A stretch of DNA of 58,319 nt, taken from Massilia rubra (lineage in GTDB: Bacteria; Pseudomonadota; Gammaproteobacteria; Burkholderiales; Burkholderiaceae_D). The stretch lies in contig NZ_VUYU01000039.1 in assembly GCF_011682065.1 (NCBI RefSeq), positions 1 to 58,319 on the forward strand, in the 5' to 3' direction. The notes beneath the pieces are model-generated. The model was not told where the DNA came from. It did not search any database and was given only the letters and a program-made list of their open reading frames with translations. Position 1 is the stretch's first letter. Every line of letters begins with the position of its first letter. The position numbers and the translations under genes are program-made. Positions 9,105 through 21,253 of the stretch are shown here, one piece after another.

Positions 9105-9382
9105 CGTGCTCCCCCCGCTGCCTGTGCCAGTGCCGGCCGGCTTTCGCTTTGCAGGCGCTCGACCAGATCGAGCATGTGCTGCACCGATTTGAAATTGTTC
9201 GGGACGACCGCCTTCAGAGGCACCGTCACGCCGGCTTCCCGCCGCAGCAGGTCGACCAGATCGAACAAGGCACTGGAATCGATGATGTTCAATTCCAGCA
9301 AGGGCGTGTCCAGCGCAAACTGCTGGGACTCGCCGCCGAGGTAGTTCTCCGCGATATACGCGAGAAGTTTGTTTCCTAACAT
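9101..9382 (-). CDS. pigG: Peptidyl carrier protein for the prolyl unit
   Basis: A 93-residue carrier protein beginning MLGNKLLAYIAENYLGG. The phosphopantetheine attachment motif is LNIIDSSALFDLVDLL, with Ser36 after the conserved Asp. It would accept L-proline from PigI and present it to PigA for four-electron oxidation to pyrrolyl-2-carboxyl-PCP. An AGGACACC stretch just before the ATG serves as ribosome binding site. Its end overlaps pigH. It is clearly distinct from the housekeeping AcpP at 38242-38481, which carries [10 protein letters not shown]. Confidence 0.9.
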   Translation of the reverse strand: MLGNKLLAYIAENYLGGESQQFALDTPLLELNIIDSSALFDLVDLLRREAGVTVPLKAVVPNNFKSVQHMLDLVERLQSESRPALAQAAGGAR

Positions 9383-9426
9383 GGTGTCCTCTGCTTAGAT
9401 GATGTTTTCAGGTTGCTGACAGCCGC

Positions 9427-10449
9427 TCATGTCCGCTTTTCGCCGATGAACAAGGTGCGCGGCCCCGGTATCGCTTGCACCCTTGCATTGACGAAGCCCG
9501 CTTCTGTGAAGCGTTGCAGGTATTGCGCGCAGGTCGATTCGATGCCGCCGTCAGTGGACACCAGCATGTTGATCGACAGCAGCGACGTGAACAGTGGGCC
9601 GCTTTCGTCATCGGCCAACGGTGTCTCGCTGGCGATGAAGGTGCCGCCCGGCGGCAGCGCCTCGTGGATGTGACGCAGGATCTGCATCTGGATGTCCGGC
9701 GCATAGTCGTGCAGCATCCAGCCGAGATGAATCAGGTCGTGTTCCCCCTTGGGGATGGTGCCGCTGATGACGTCGCCCGCCACGATCTTGATGCGCTCGG
9801 CATAACCGTTCTCGGCGATCTTGTCGCGCACGAAGCTGGTCGCCTGCGGCAGTTCGCAGATGCTCAGGCCAAGCTGTGGATAGCGCGCAGCGACAGCCAT
9901 CGGCAAGGTGCCGATGCCGCTGCCGATATCCATGAATTTCCTGTAGCCGGAAAAATCGAATCCCTGCAGCATGCCCTCGATAAAGGGTTTCGCGAAAATG
10001 CCCAGGAATTCCTGGAAATCAACGACATCCTGCGGGTTCTGGTACAGGATGCTGAACCAGCTGCGGTCATCGCCGAAAGCCGCCTGACGCTGATCCTTGT
10101 CCTCACGCACCCCCTGCGCCGTATGTGACCACAGCGGATACAGGAAGGTATCGATATGGCGACCGAGCCAGCCCAGCCATTGCGCTGAACCACTCACCAT
10201 GTAGTCGCGCGCAGCCTGAGTGAGGCAGAAATGATCGTCCTCCTTCGCCAGCAGGCCGATGGCAGTCAAGGCGATCAGCAGGCGCTTGCCGGATTGCAGC
10301 GGAATGTTGCGGTGCGCGCAAATGGCTTCTGCCGTTGCCGGGCCTTGCTCCAGCGCGTCGAAGACTTTCAGTTCCAGGGCGGAAGTAATCGTCTTGGTCT
10401 TGAAAAATCCCATCATCAAGTCAACGATCTGCTCTTTATTCATTTCCAT
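9427..10449 (-). CDS. pigF: S-adenosylmethionine-dependent O-methyltransferase
   Basis: A 340-residue class I methyltransferase of the small-molecule O-methyltransferase family. An N-terminal winged-helix dimerisation domain (ALELKVFDALEQGPATAEAI) is followed by the SAM-binding site YRKFMDIGSGIGTLPMAVA, the acidic ribose-binding strand LSICELP and the HLGWMLHDY catalytic region. In the pathway PigF methylates the hydroxyl of HBC to form the methoxy group of MBC. It lies 13 bp from pigE and 44 bp from pigG. Two close ATG codons (MEMN) are possible starts; the first is used here. Confidence 0.9.
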   Translation of the reverse strand: MEMNKEQIVDLMMGFFKTKTITSALELKVFDALEQGPATAEAICAHRNIPLQSGKRLLIALTAIGLLAKEDDHFCLTQAARDYMVSGSAQWLGWLGRHIDTFLYPLWSHTAQGVREDKDQRQAAFGDDRSWFSILYQNPQDVVDFQEFLGIFAKPFIEGMLQGFDFSGYRKFMDIGSGIGTLPMAVAARYPQLGLSICELPQATSFVRDKIAENGYAERIKIVAGDVISGTIPKGEHDLIHLGWMLHDYAPDIQMQILRHIHEALPPGGTFIASETPLADDESGPLFTSLLSINMLVSTDGGIESTCAQYLQRFTEAGFVNARVQAIPGPRTLFIGEKRT

Positions 10450-10462
10450 GTAACGGTTCCCA

Positions 10463-13015
<2,553 letters not shown>

Positions 13016-13033
13016 TTAGCCGCCGTCACACGT

Positions 13034-13058
13034 TTTCCCCTCCTCCTGGCAGGGGAAA
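13034..13058. repeat. Short hairpin in the pigE-pigD gap
   Basis: The 8-bp arms TTTCCCCT and AGGGGAAA flank a 9-nt loop in the 112-bp space between pigD and pigE. As in the pigI-pigH gap, no T-run follows on the transcribed strand. It may affect mRNA stability within the operon or be a dispersed repeat. Confidence 0.5.
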
Positions 13059-13088
13059 GGAGCCCGCCCGCGCACGGGTTGTCTAGCG

Positions 13089-15530
13089 TCACACAACCAA
13101 CGGCGCATCGTCCGCCACGGCAGCCGGCTCAACCTGCATCTCATCGCGCTGCCATCCCGTCGCCGTCGCCAGGCTGATCCCGTCGCCTTCGTTGTTATGC
13201 CCAACCACCACCGAGAACAGATTGATGCGCCCGGGCTTTTGCAGCGCCTCGGCCAGCATGTCGGCGTCGAAGCTGTCGAGCGTGCGCGCGCAGACCTCCA
13301 GACCGCAGATGTCTTCTTCCCAGTCCGCGGACATCAGGTTCACCAGACGCATCTGGCGCGAGGTGCGGTTGAACAGGATGCGCTCCTGGTAGGTGCTGAT
13401 CACCGAGTGGCCGCCGTTCATAAAGTAGAAGACGGTGAAGTTCTTCCGCATGCGGTCCGGATAATTGAGCGCGTTCTCGATAAAGCTCGGCAGGATGTCG
13501 GGCACGAGGCCCTTGGCGCCGTCGCCGATGAAGGCGACAACGTTGGTGCCGCTGGTGTACGCGACGCTCAGCGTGGCCTGCAGCGCATCACCCATCAGCG
13601 CCCGTCCGTACCAACCGGAAAAGCCGCGCCGGGTGCGCGCGACATTGCGGATCGCCGAGATGCCGCAGCGGCCGACGTCGTACAGGCCGGTGTAGTCGTA
13701 AGCGCGCTCGACGATCAGCTTTTCCACCAGGTGATTGAGGCGCGCGAAAAAATAGTTCGGACTCATCGGTGTCGCCGGCAGTTTGCTTGCCACATCCGAC
13801 GGCGTGTCCGGCACCGACGCCATCAGTCGGCAGCGGCGTTCGCGCAAGGCCGGCGACACGTCGAGGTGGCGCTCCACATGGCGCAGGAAGCTACGGTAGT
13901 CCATCACCAGCCCATGGTCGGTAAAGGGCGACATGTGGGCGGCGTTGCGGGTCAGTTGCACGATGCTCAGCTTGCGCGCCAGCCGGCCTTCCGAAAACGG
14001 CGTACTGACCTGCCCAAGCTTGCTTTTCATGAAGAACAGGCATTGCTGCGACTGCGGATTGAGCTTGTCCCTGGTATGCAAGTAGTTGTACACGCGCGGG
14101 CTGTAGCCATACACTGCCAGCGTGCCGAGGTAATTTGGAATGCGCTTGCCGTCGCGGTACTTCGGCACCGAACCGGGATGGGTGAGGGAGTCGGTCAGCG
14201 CGATGCCGGCACGCTCCGCGATCGACAAGGTCAACGCCAGTTCTTCCTCATCCATCGGCCCGCATTGCCACAGCAGCCGTTCCGGCCCTTGGTTGATGAT
14301 CTGCATCACGTCCTGCAACACATCCTGCATCGCCTCGTCGGGCGCTGCCGCGCACGCGTCGAGCGCGGGTGCAAACAGGGCCGGATCGAGTTCGTCGCCG
14401 GCGTCGAGCACTGCCTGCGTCGCCAACAGCACCACCGGCCCCTGCCCTGCGTCGTACAGCGCCACCGCGCGTCGAAGGTCTTGAGCGATATTCTCGGCGT
14501 CTTCCATGTACACATAAGGAATGCCGCGCGCCTGCAGCACCGCACGCGTATCCTCGTCGCGGGAAATCGTGCCCTGGAACGCAAACCACTGGCTGGCACG
14601 GTTTTCCGCGCAGACGATGAAGCCCTTGGCGCGCGCCTCGCGCAGGTTGGCGAGCGTACCCCGGAATTCGTCGATCATGCCGCTGGTAACGATCACTGCG
14701 AACGGCTTCTTGTAGAGCTGCCAGTTGGCCATCGCGCCGCAAGCCAGGCTGTGTTCGCTCGGTCCACGTAGCACCAGCGCGCCAAGCCGGTTCGCTTCCA
14801 CTTCAAAATAACTGATCAGATTCGACACCAGCGAACCGGTGAAGTAAAAACCGAGCCAGTCACTGCCGGCGCGCCCGGACAGGAAGCCGGTCAGGAAGCC
14901 GGCCAGCGTATTCCTGCGCAGGCCGCGTGTGTCGGTCTTGGCGCGGCGATTGACATAACTGAGTTCGAGGAAATCCATCCACAGGCAGAGCAACTCCGTC
15001 TGCAGCACCGCCCTGTCGGACGGCAGGATGCATTCGATGTATTCCATCGGCTGGTAGCGGATGCGGTTCTCGTGCGGCGAGGTGAATACCGCCGTCGAAA
15101 ACGACGAGCAGAATGCCGGCACCGCCGCCTCCTGCAGGCGCGCGTGGAAGCTGACAAGCTGCTCGTCGATTTCTTGCGGGCTGATGCCATCGTACAGCGG
15201 ATCGGCGTAATCGATGAACAGCATGCCAATCTGGAAGCCGCCCTGCGTGGGCGCGGCGGTAATCTTGTCGAACGCCGCCTCCAGACTGTCGGCCTGGATT
15301 ACCTTGATCGCCAGGCGTTCCCGGCGCGCGGCGAGGAAGCGCACCGCCTTGTCGCACGCCTCGCGATATACCGGGTGCGACACCGACTGCGCTGGTGCAT
15401 AGTCGATGTCGGCATCAATTTCCACGTGCTGGAATACCTCGCCGCGCACATCGTTCAACACACTAAAACCGGTTTCAAAGAACTCGCGGCGGCGCGTGAC
15501 AACAACCACGCCTATAGCCGTCATATCCAT
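13089..15530 (-). CDS. pigD: Thiamine-diphosphate-dependent PigD-like synthase
   Basis: The chosen start is the ATG at 15530 (MDMTAIGVVVVTRRREFFE), because AAAGGACAG lies just upstream; the longer ORF adds 44 unrelated residues. The protein has 813 residues. PigD decarboxylates pyruvate and adds the acetyl unit to 2-octenal in a Stetter-type 1,4-addition, the first step of MAP synthesis. The C-terminal third carries the diphosphate/magnesium motif in VVAFIGDGAKGLVPDI, with the later Asn region FIENALNYPD. The middle holds a SucA/MenD-like domain. It lies 52 bp after the pigB-pigC fusion. Its length is close to known PigD. Confidence 0.9.
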   Translation of the reverse strand: MDMTAIGVVVVTRRREFFETGFSVLNDVRGEVFQHVEIDADIDYAPAQSVSHPVYREACDKAVRFLAARRERLAIKVIQADSLEAAFDKITAAPTQGGFQIGMLFIDYADPLYDGISPQEIDEQLVSFHARLQEAAVPAFCSSFSTAVFTSPHENRIRYQPMEYIECILPSDRAVLQTELLCLWMDFLELSYVNRRAKTDTRGLRRNTLAGFLTGFLSGRAGSDWLGFYFTGSLVSNLISYFEVEANRLGALVLRGPSEHSLACGAMANWQLYKKPFAVIVTSGMIDEFRGTLANLREARAKGFIVCAENRASQWFAFQGTISRDEDTRAVLQARGIPYVYMEDAENIAQDLRRAVALYDAGQGPVVLLATQAVLDAGDELDPALFAPALDACAAAPDEAMQDVLQDVMQIINQGPERLLWQCGPMDEEELALTLSIAERAGIALTDSLTHPGSVPKYRDGKRIPNYLGTLAVYGYSPRVYNYLHTRDKLNPQSQQCLFFMKSKLGQVSTPFSEGRLARKLSIVQLTRNAAHMSPFTDHGLVMDYRSFLRHVERHLDVSPALRERRCRLMASVPDTPSDVASKLPATPMSPNYFFARLNHLVEKLIVERAYDYTGLYDVGRCGISAIRNVARTRRGFSGWYGRALMGDALQATLSVAYTSGTNVVAFIGDGAKGLVPDILPSFIENALNYPDRMRKNFTVFYFMNGGHSVISTYQERILFNRTSRQMRLVNLMSADWEEDICGLEVCARTLDSFDADMLAEALQKPGRINLFSVVVGHNNEGDGISLATATGWQRDEMQVEPAAVADDAPLVV

Positions 15531-15582
15531 ATTTCTGTCCTTTAGTGGAAAATTGAAATCTGCGGAGATCACTACCGAATGT

Positions 15583-18500
15583 TTATGCGATTGCTCTCTG
15601 CTCGACCAGCGATTCGTCGGTATCGGCAACGCGTTCCTCGATGCGCACCACGCCGCCGTCACCGTCGAGGTAGATCAGGTCGCCGGTGCGTATGGTCTGC
15701 GTCGCCTGCTTCGCATTGACGACCGCCGGAATACCGAACTCGCGCGACACGATGGAGCTGTGCGACAAGGCCGAGCCGATGTCTGCGACCACCCCGGCCG
15801 CCAGCACGAACAGCGGCGTCCACGATGCATCGGTAAAGCGTGCCACCAGAATTTCGCCCTGGCGGAATTCGCCCGCCTGGCGGTTCAGGTCGGTGATCAC
15901 GCGGGCGCGCCCCACCGCCACGCCGGGGCTCGCGCCCAGGCCATGCAGCAAGTCGCCCTGCGCCGCGTCCAGCAACACCTGATCGTCGCGCTGCGGCACA
16001 TGGCCGCCGATCAGCGCCATTGGCGGTTCCTTCAGGCGCTCGTTGAGCAGATGCTGCTGACGGTTGCGCGCAATCAGTTGCGGAGAAAATGCCTGCTGCG
16101 CCGTTTTGCGCCCGGCCACGTAATCGCGCAATTCGTTGAAATCGATGTACGGCAGGTCCTGTATGCCAGACACACCCTCCGCCTCGACGCGGCGCAGCAC
16201 CTCGACGATGATTTTGCGGTAGAACCAGGTCTCGGCGATGAAGGTCGGACGCGTCGCTTCGCGCCGTTCCGCCATCTTCGCGTAGGCGGCGATCACGAAG
16301 CGGAATGTCATCCTTGCCTTGAGCGGCAGTTTGTCCAGTAACTGCCGCGTGTCTTCTTCGCGCGCCTTGCCGATCGTCGCCAGACGCGCTTCAAGCTGCA
16401 CATCGCTGGTCAGGTACAGACGGATGATTTGCAGCAGATAGGTCGGATCGTCGTTCCAGCGCGGAATGCTCAGTTCGAATTCCTGGCGACCACGCGAACC
16501 GAAGTCCGTGAGGAAGGCGCCAAAATCCTCGTTCCAGAAACGGCGACCCTCCGCATGCTGCTGCAAGGTATCGGCCAACTGCGCCAGCGGCGTCTCCAGG
16601 AACAGTGCGCGCAGCACCGGCAAGCGGTCGACGCGCGCTGCCAGCTCGCACACGCCACGCGTCACCTCGATGGTACGCAGGTTGTTCATCGATGCCTTGA
16701 TGCGGTTCTGCAGCCCTTTTCCTTCGTTCCCCAGCCACTTCTCGCACAGCTCCGCCAGCGCATCGTACAGCGCGAACGATTGCAGGAAGAACGGCATGTA
16801 GGCGGCACAGGATTCGAGGAAGTAGCGGTCGATGCGCTGCAGTTCGGCATCGAGCTGCGGCAGGCTCATCTTCTCGAGCTCCAGCTTGCCAAAGCGCTCG
16901 GTTTCGCGCTGGCGCAAGGCGATCATCTTGTTCACCGTGCCGCCAGCAGTGGCCAGATTCTGCACCTGGCATACCAGCCAGTAGAGGCTGCTCTTGAAGA
17001 ACTGGAACCCGGACACCGGTTCGCCGTAGGGGTTTTTGTAGTGGGTGAAGTCGACGTCGGGGGTCGCGTAGCGCCGCGTGAACTTCATCTGCTCGTGCGT
17101 GGGAGGGCATTGCGTCAGCAGCCGCGCCGATGCGGAGATGTTCAGGTACACATGACCCTGCAGGTAGCCGACGTAATACTGCGAACTGCCGATGTCGAGC
17201 AAGCCCATGGTCTTGACTGCCGGGCCGTGCACGTGGTGCTGGTAGAAGCGGGTGAAGGACAGTCCGAGCGGCGTCATCAGCCCGGTCAGGATTTCGCCGG
17301 TGTCCATGCGCGAAAACATCGTGTTCTCGCGCACCTGCTGATTGGTTTCCTGCTCGTCGCCGTACAGCTTGGCGGCGATGGAAGCCGTCACTGTGATCGG
17401 CCGCGCCTGCAGTATCCAGATACTGTCATCCTTCAGTGCCCATTCGATATCGAGTTCGCAGCCGTAATGGCGGCGAATGCGTGCGGCACAGGCCGCCAGT
17501 TCGGATGCCTGCATATCGCTCAGGCTCGGCTGATCGACGAATTGCGGCGGTACCTCCTGCATCGCGACGCCATCCGCAGTGCGCGCGCACATCACCGGCT
17601 TGGCCCGGACAAACCGTTCCATCAGCGCATGACTGTCGCTGTCCACCACATAGGTATCGGTGCTCGCCTGGCCCGACACCACGCCCTCGCCCAATCCCCA
17701 GCAAGATTCGATCACCGTGCGTCCGGCATCGCCGCTGATCGGGTCGGCGGTGAACAACACGCCGGCAGCATCGGCAACGATCATCTGCTGGATCACCACC
17801 GCGATGCCGCCGTCGGCGCGGTTGCGCCCCTGGTAGGCATGCGCGCGTTCGTTCCACAACGACGCCCAGCAACGCTTGACGCAATCGAGCAGCGCGCTCT
17901 CGCCCTCCACGTGCAGGAAGGTGTCGTACTGGCCTGCGAATGATTGTGCATCGCCGTCTTCATTGACGGCGGAGGATCGCACCGCGACCGGGCCGCTACC
18001 GAGTTCGCGATAGGCGGCGACGATCGCATCCTGCAGCGCGGGCGGCAACGGCGCATGCGCAATGCGTGCGCGGATGTCGGCGCAGGTGTCGCGGTCGACC
18101 TTGTCCATGCCGTCGATCCAGGCCGCCAATCCGGATGCCTGCAAAAAAGCATGACAGGCATCGACCGTCACGCAATAGGCGCGTGGCACCGGGAAGCCGG
18201 CGCCGATCAATGTATTGAGCGAGTTAGCCTTGCCGCCGAAACGCTGCACGCCGCTCGCAGGGTTGCCGGCAATTTCCATCACATGCAGGCCGGAGCCCAG
18301 TGCTTGCACCACCGTCGTAGCGGCCGCCGTGCGCTGCAGGTATGCCTGCGCCTGTTGCGCCGCATCGCACCCCGCGCTCACTGCGCTCTCCAGGTTGCCG
18401 ATGCCGACGCTGTCCTGGTTCGCAAAGGAAACCCCACCCACCGGCTGCGACGCCCGTACAAACAAGTCGGCTTTCATTTGCCCGAGCGTAGCGACCACCA

Positions 18501-19959
18501 AGGCACGCGACCAGCGCCAGATCCGGATATCTTCCACCTCGTCAGTGGATAGTCCCTTCGCCTGCAGCATTTCCGACACTTCTTGCAAGGTCGCCTGCTG
18601 CAGCTGCGCAAAATCTGTCTTGCCGAGTTTGCCCTGGTCGAGCAGTTCCGCCACCGGCTTCAGCAAGGTCAGCACACCGGCTTTCTTACCGTCGTCGCGG
18701 TCCAGCCAGTTGGCGACCACGCACACGCGGCTGCGGCACCAGGCCAGCGGCGCAGCGGCGGCGGTATTTCCTTCGATCACATAGCCGCCGAAGTATTCAG
18801 TCCAGGCAGCGTTGCGCAGGTAGACGTTCGCGATGCAGTAGTCGCGGTGCTGGATCTGACGTATCGCATGCTGCTGCTGCGCCGGCAAACCGGAGACCGC
18901 ATCGAGTGCTGCATGCTTGGGCGCGGCCCACACCACCGCGCCGGCGCTGACCTCGCGCTGCACGCCGCCACGTTCGAAGGTGATGCGGTAACGTTCGCCA
19001 TCACGCGCAACCGTCTGCACGCGCGCACCGATTTCAATACGGCAGTTGCCACGCTCGCGCAACGCCGCCTGCAGACGTTCGCTGAGATAACCGTTCCCGC
19101 CGGGGAAGGTCACCAAGGTGCCATACAAGTAGCCGACCAGGAAGTGCAGCCCGACATAGGCGGACACATCCGCCGCCGACAGACATTCCACTTTCAGGGT
19201 CGTCTCGACCGCATCGCGCACCAGCGGGCCGAACTTCGCATCCGGCACCAGCGCCGTTGGCAGCCGCGCACGCGCTTTCTCATCGAACAATAGTTCGGCC
19301 AGCGACATCGAGTCGAACTGTTCCATCTCCTCGCGCGTCCAGCCGCATCCGGCTTGCCACGGTACCGCCGGATACTTGCCGCCATCCTTGCGGAAGCGCT
19401 GCAGGTAGGCATATAGTTCCGCAAACACCGGATCGCCCAGCTTCTTCGGCGCCGCGATGAATTTCTTGCCACGCAATGCGGCGCCGAGCAAGTTGCATGT
19501 CAGTCCATACATCGCCGGGTTCAGCAACTCCTTCGGCTGCTTCAGCAGCCCCAGCGTGACCTCCCCCAGACCGCGCAGCAGATGGCGTGTGTTGAACAGC
19601 ACGAATTGACTGTCGCCGGTGGAGCGCCATGCATTGGACAAGCCGAGCCCGCTCAGCAATTGCGCCGTGTCCGAACCGGGCACCGGCTCCTGGAAGCAGC
19701 TGCCTGCTGTGGCGAAGCGTAGTTCACCGCGCTGCCCGCTGCGCGCCGCGCCGCCCACCGTGGTCTCCCGCTCCAGCACCAGCACGCTATGGCCAGCAAG
19801 CTTCCAGGCTGCCACGAGGCCGGACAGCCCGCCGCCGACCACCACCACGTCGTAAGCGCCGAGCGCTTCGCCTTCCCGTACACCGCGATCGTCGGCAACG
19901 GGAATGGCCGCTGCGCCTTCTTCATAATCCTTGCTGGGAAACTTTTTCTGCGTTGTCAT
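15583..19959 (-). CDS. Fusion of a PigB-like flavin oxidoreductase and the PigC-like condensing enzyme
   Basis: One uninterrupted 1458-residue ORF. Residues ~35-540 form a flavin amine-oxidase/phytoene-desaturase type domain with the dinucleotide site YDVVVVGGGLSGLVAAWKL, LVLERETTVGGAARS and a closing GGVSFANQDSVGIGNLESAV segment. Residues ~560-1458 match PigC. An ATP-grasp PEP-synthase domain (RFGGKANSLNTLIGAGFPVP, GPVAVRSSAVNED, IWILQARPITVTA) leads to a C-terminal phosphohistidine swivel domain (GSALSHSSIVSREFGIPAVV, then YLDGDGGVVRI). PigB oxidises dihydro-MAP to MAP, and PigC joins MAP with MBC to make prodigiosin. The fusion sits exactly where pigB and pigC lie side by side elsewhere. 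No N-terminal membrane helices are seen. That the flavin half is functionally PigB is inferred from family and position. Confidence 0.85.
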   Translation of the reverse strand: MTTQKKFPSKDYEEGAAAIPVADDRGVREGEALGAYDVVVVGGGLSGLVAAWKLAGHSVLVLERETTVGGAARSGQRGELRFATAGSCFQEPVPGSDTAQLLSGLGLSNAWRSTGDSQFVLFNTRHLLRGLGEVTLGLLKQPKELLNPAMYGLTCNLLGAALRGKKFIAAPKKLGDPVFAELYAYLQRFRKDGGKYPAVPWQAGCGWTREEMEQFDSMSLAELLFDEKARARLPTALVPDAKFGPLVRDAVETTLKVECLSAADVSAYVGLHFLVGYLYGTLVTFPGGNGYLSERLQAALRERGNCRIEIGARVQTVARDGERYRITFERGGVQREVSAGAVVWAAPKHAALDAVSGLPAQQQHAIRQIQHRDYCIANVYLRNAAWTEYFGGYVIEGNTAAAAPLAWCRSRVCVVANWLDRDDGKKAGVLTLLKPVAELLDQGKLGKTDFAQLQQATLQEVSEMLQAKGLSTDEVEDIRIWRWSRALVVATLGQMKADLFVRASQPVGGVSFANQDSVGIGNLESAVSAGCDAAQQAQAYLQRTAAATTVVQALGSGLHVMEIAGNPASGVQRFGGKANSLNTLIGAGFPVPRAYCVTVDACHAFLQASGLAAWIDGMDKVDRDTCADIRARIAHAPLPPALQDAIVAAYRELGSGPVAVRSSAVNEDGDAQSFAGQYDTFLHVEGESALLDCVKRCWASLWNERAHAYQGRNRADGGIAVVIQQMIVADAAGVLFTADPISGDAGRTVIESCWGLGEGVVSGQASTDTYVVDSDSHALMERFVRAKPVMCARTADGVAMQEVPPQFVDQPSLSDMQASELAACAARIRRHYGCELDIEWALKDDSIWILQARPITVTASIAAKLYGDEQETNQQVRENTMFSRMDTGEILTGLMTPLGLSFTRFYQHHVHGPAVKTMGLLDIGSSQYYVGYLQGHVYLNISASARLLTQCPPTHEQMKFTRRYATPDVDFTHYKNPYGEPVSGFQFFKSSLYWLVCQVQNLATAGGTVNKMIALRQRETERFGKLELEKMSLPQLDAELQRIDRYFLESCAAYMPFFLQSFALYDALAELCEKWLGNEGKGLQNRIKASMNNLRTIEVTRGVCELAARVDRLPVLRALFLETPLAQLADTLQQHAEGRRFWNEDFGAFLTDFGSRGRQEFELSIPRWNDDPTYLLQIIRLYLTSDVQLEARLATIGKAREEDTRQLLDKLPLKARMTFRFVIAAYAKMAERREATRPTFIAETWFYRKIIVEVLRRVEAEGVSGIQDLPYIDFNELRDYVAGRKTAQQAFSPQLIARNRQQHLLNERLKEPPMALIGGHVPQRDDQVLLDAAQGDLLHGLGASPGVAVGRARVITDLNRQAGEFRQGEILVARFTDASWTPLFVLAAGVVADIGSALSHSSIVSREFGIPAVVNAKQATQTIRTGDLIYLDGDGGVVRIEERVADTDESLVEQRAIA

Positions 19960-20086
19960 TTTCTGTCTCTACCTTTTCCTGGGTTGAACAGCTGCCTTCA
20001 AAAAGCCAGCTTTGCAGAACGTTGGATTGCAACTAGCCACGGACAAGCCATGTGTCCGGCGCGTATGCGAAACCGAATGATTCGGG

Positions 20087-21235
20087 CTAACGCAGCCCCA
20101 TGTGCCGTGCGATGAACTCGCGCTGTATTTCATTGGTGCCGGAGAAGATGCGCGCCGGCAGTGCATCGAGCAGCAAGCGATCGATGCCGGTCTCGCTGCA
20201 GACACCGGCGCCACCAAAGATCTGTATCGCGTCCAGCCCACATTGCACCGCGCACTCGGACACCCACAGCTTGCTTTGTGCGATCGCCTCTTCATGCGGC
20301 AGGTCCTGGTCATAGAGCCAGCCGGCGCGGTACAGCAGCAGGCGCGATGTTTCCAGGCGCAGCTTGAAGTCGACCAGCCGGTCCGACACCGCCTGGTTGT
20401 GTCCTATCGGACGGCCGAACTGCTGACGTTCGCGCGCCTGCGTAACGCATTGCGCAAGCACGCGCTCCATCGCGCCGACATAGGCGGCAAACAGGCAGCC
20501 GCGCTCCCAGATCATGGAGTCCTGGAAGATGGTCGCGCCCGCGCCTTCGTCGCCCACGCGCGCCCATGCGGGTACTCTGCAGTCGTCCAAATGGACGCTG
20601 CCCCAGGGCGAGGTGCACAGGCCCGACTTGCGCTCACCGGTAGTGACTGTGAGGCCAGGCGTTGCGCGCGGGATCAAAAAGGCGCTGATGCCGAAATAGG
20701 ATTGGTGCGCATCGGTCTTCGCATACAGCAGGAAGACATCGGCCACCGGCGCATTGGTGACGAAACATTTTTCGCCGTTGAGGATGTAGTGCTCGCCGTC
20801 GCGCCGCGCGCTGCTGCGCATGGCGAATGCGTCGGAACCGGAGCCGGGCTCGGTGATCGCATTGGCGGCAATCAGGCTGCCTTTCGCCATGCCAGACAGG
20901 TAGCGCTCGTGCAGCTCGCGCGAACCATGGCGCCACAGCGGCACAGCGCAAGCGAACATGTGTGCACACAAGGAGAACACCAGCCCCATGTCGACGCAAC
21001 CCTGGCCGAGCGCCTCCACCGCGAGCATGGTATCGAGCGCACCAAAGCCGGAACCGCCCCACTCTTCAGGCAACGGCAAACCGGCCAGGCCGATCTCTGA
21101 CGCCTGCGTCCACTTGTTGCGGTCGAAATGGGAAGACGCGATGCGTTCGCTGGCCGAGGCGGACAACACGTCGCGGGCAAAACGATGGATGTGTGAAACA
21201 GTTTCTTGCTGCTCGCTGCTGAGACGAAAATCCAT
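20087..21235 (-). CDS. pigA: L-prolyl-PCP dehydrogenase (acyl-CoA dehydrogenase family)
   Basis: A 382-residue flavoprotein that would oxidise prolyl-S-PigG to pyrrolyl-2-carboxyl-S-PigG. Family motifs are ITEPGSGSDAFAMRSSA, LNGEKCFVTNAPVAD, QQFGRPIGHNQAVSDRL and IQIFGGAGVCSETGIDRLL. At the usual catalytic-base site near the C-terminus (YEGT in many family members) it has IFSGTNEIQ, so the Glu is absent there. Instead Glu244 in SMIWERGCLF aligns with the base position of isovaleryl-CoA dehydrogenase, as expected for prolyl-carrier oxidases. It is the first gene of the operon. AGGGCAGG precedes the ATG. A dyad lies in the leader. Confidence 0.92.
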   Translation of the reverse strand: MDFRLSSEQQETVSHIHRFARDVLSASASERIASSHFDRNKWTQASEIGLAGLPLPEEWGGSGFGALDTMLAVEALGQGCVDMGLVFSLCAHMFACAVPLWRHGSRELHERYLSGMAKGSLIAANAITEPGSGSDAFAMRSSARRDGEHYILNGEKCFVTNAPVADVFLLYAKTDAHQSYFGISAFLIPRATPGLTVTTGERKSGLCTSPWGSVHLDDCRVPAWARVGDEGAGATIFQDSMIWERGCLFAAYVGAMERVLAQCVTQARERQQFGRPIGHNQAVSDRLVDFKLRLETSRLLLYRAGWLYDQDLPHEEAIAQSKLWVSECAVQCGLDAIQIFGGAGVCSETGIDRLLLDALPARIFSGTNEIQREFIARHMGLR

Positions 21236-21253
21236 GCACCTGCCCTATATTTG

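Noticed and set aside
7242-9344. A 700-codon plus-strand ORF opposite pigH and pigG
   Set aside because: An antisense shadow caused by high GC at third positions; its translation is compositionally odd and pigH/pigG are certain.
15583-19959. The idea that the long pigB-pigC ORF is two genes joined by a missed stop
   Set aside because: The frame is continuous and both domain ends read normally. No internal start with a ribosome binding site at the PigC boundary was evident. A sequencing error still needs read-level checking.
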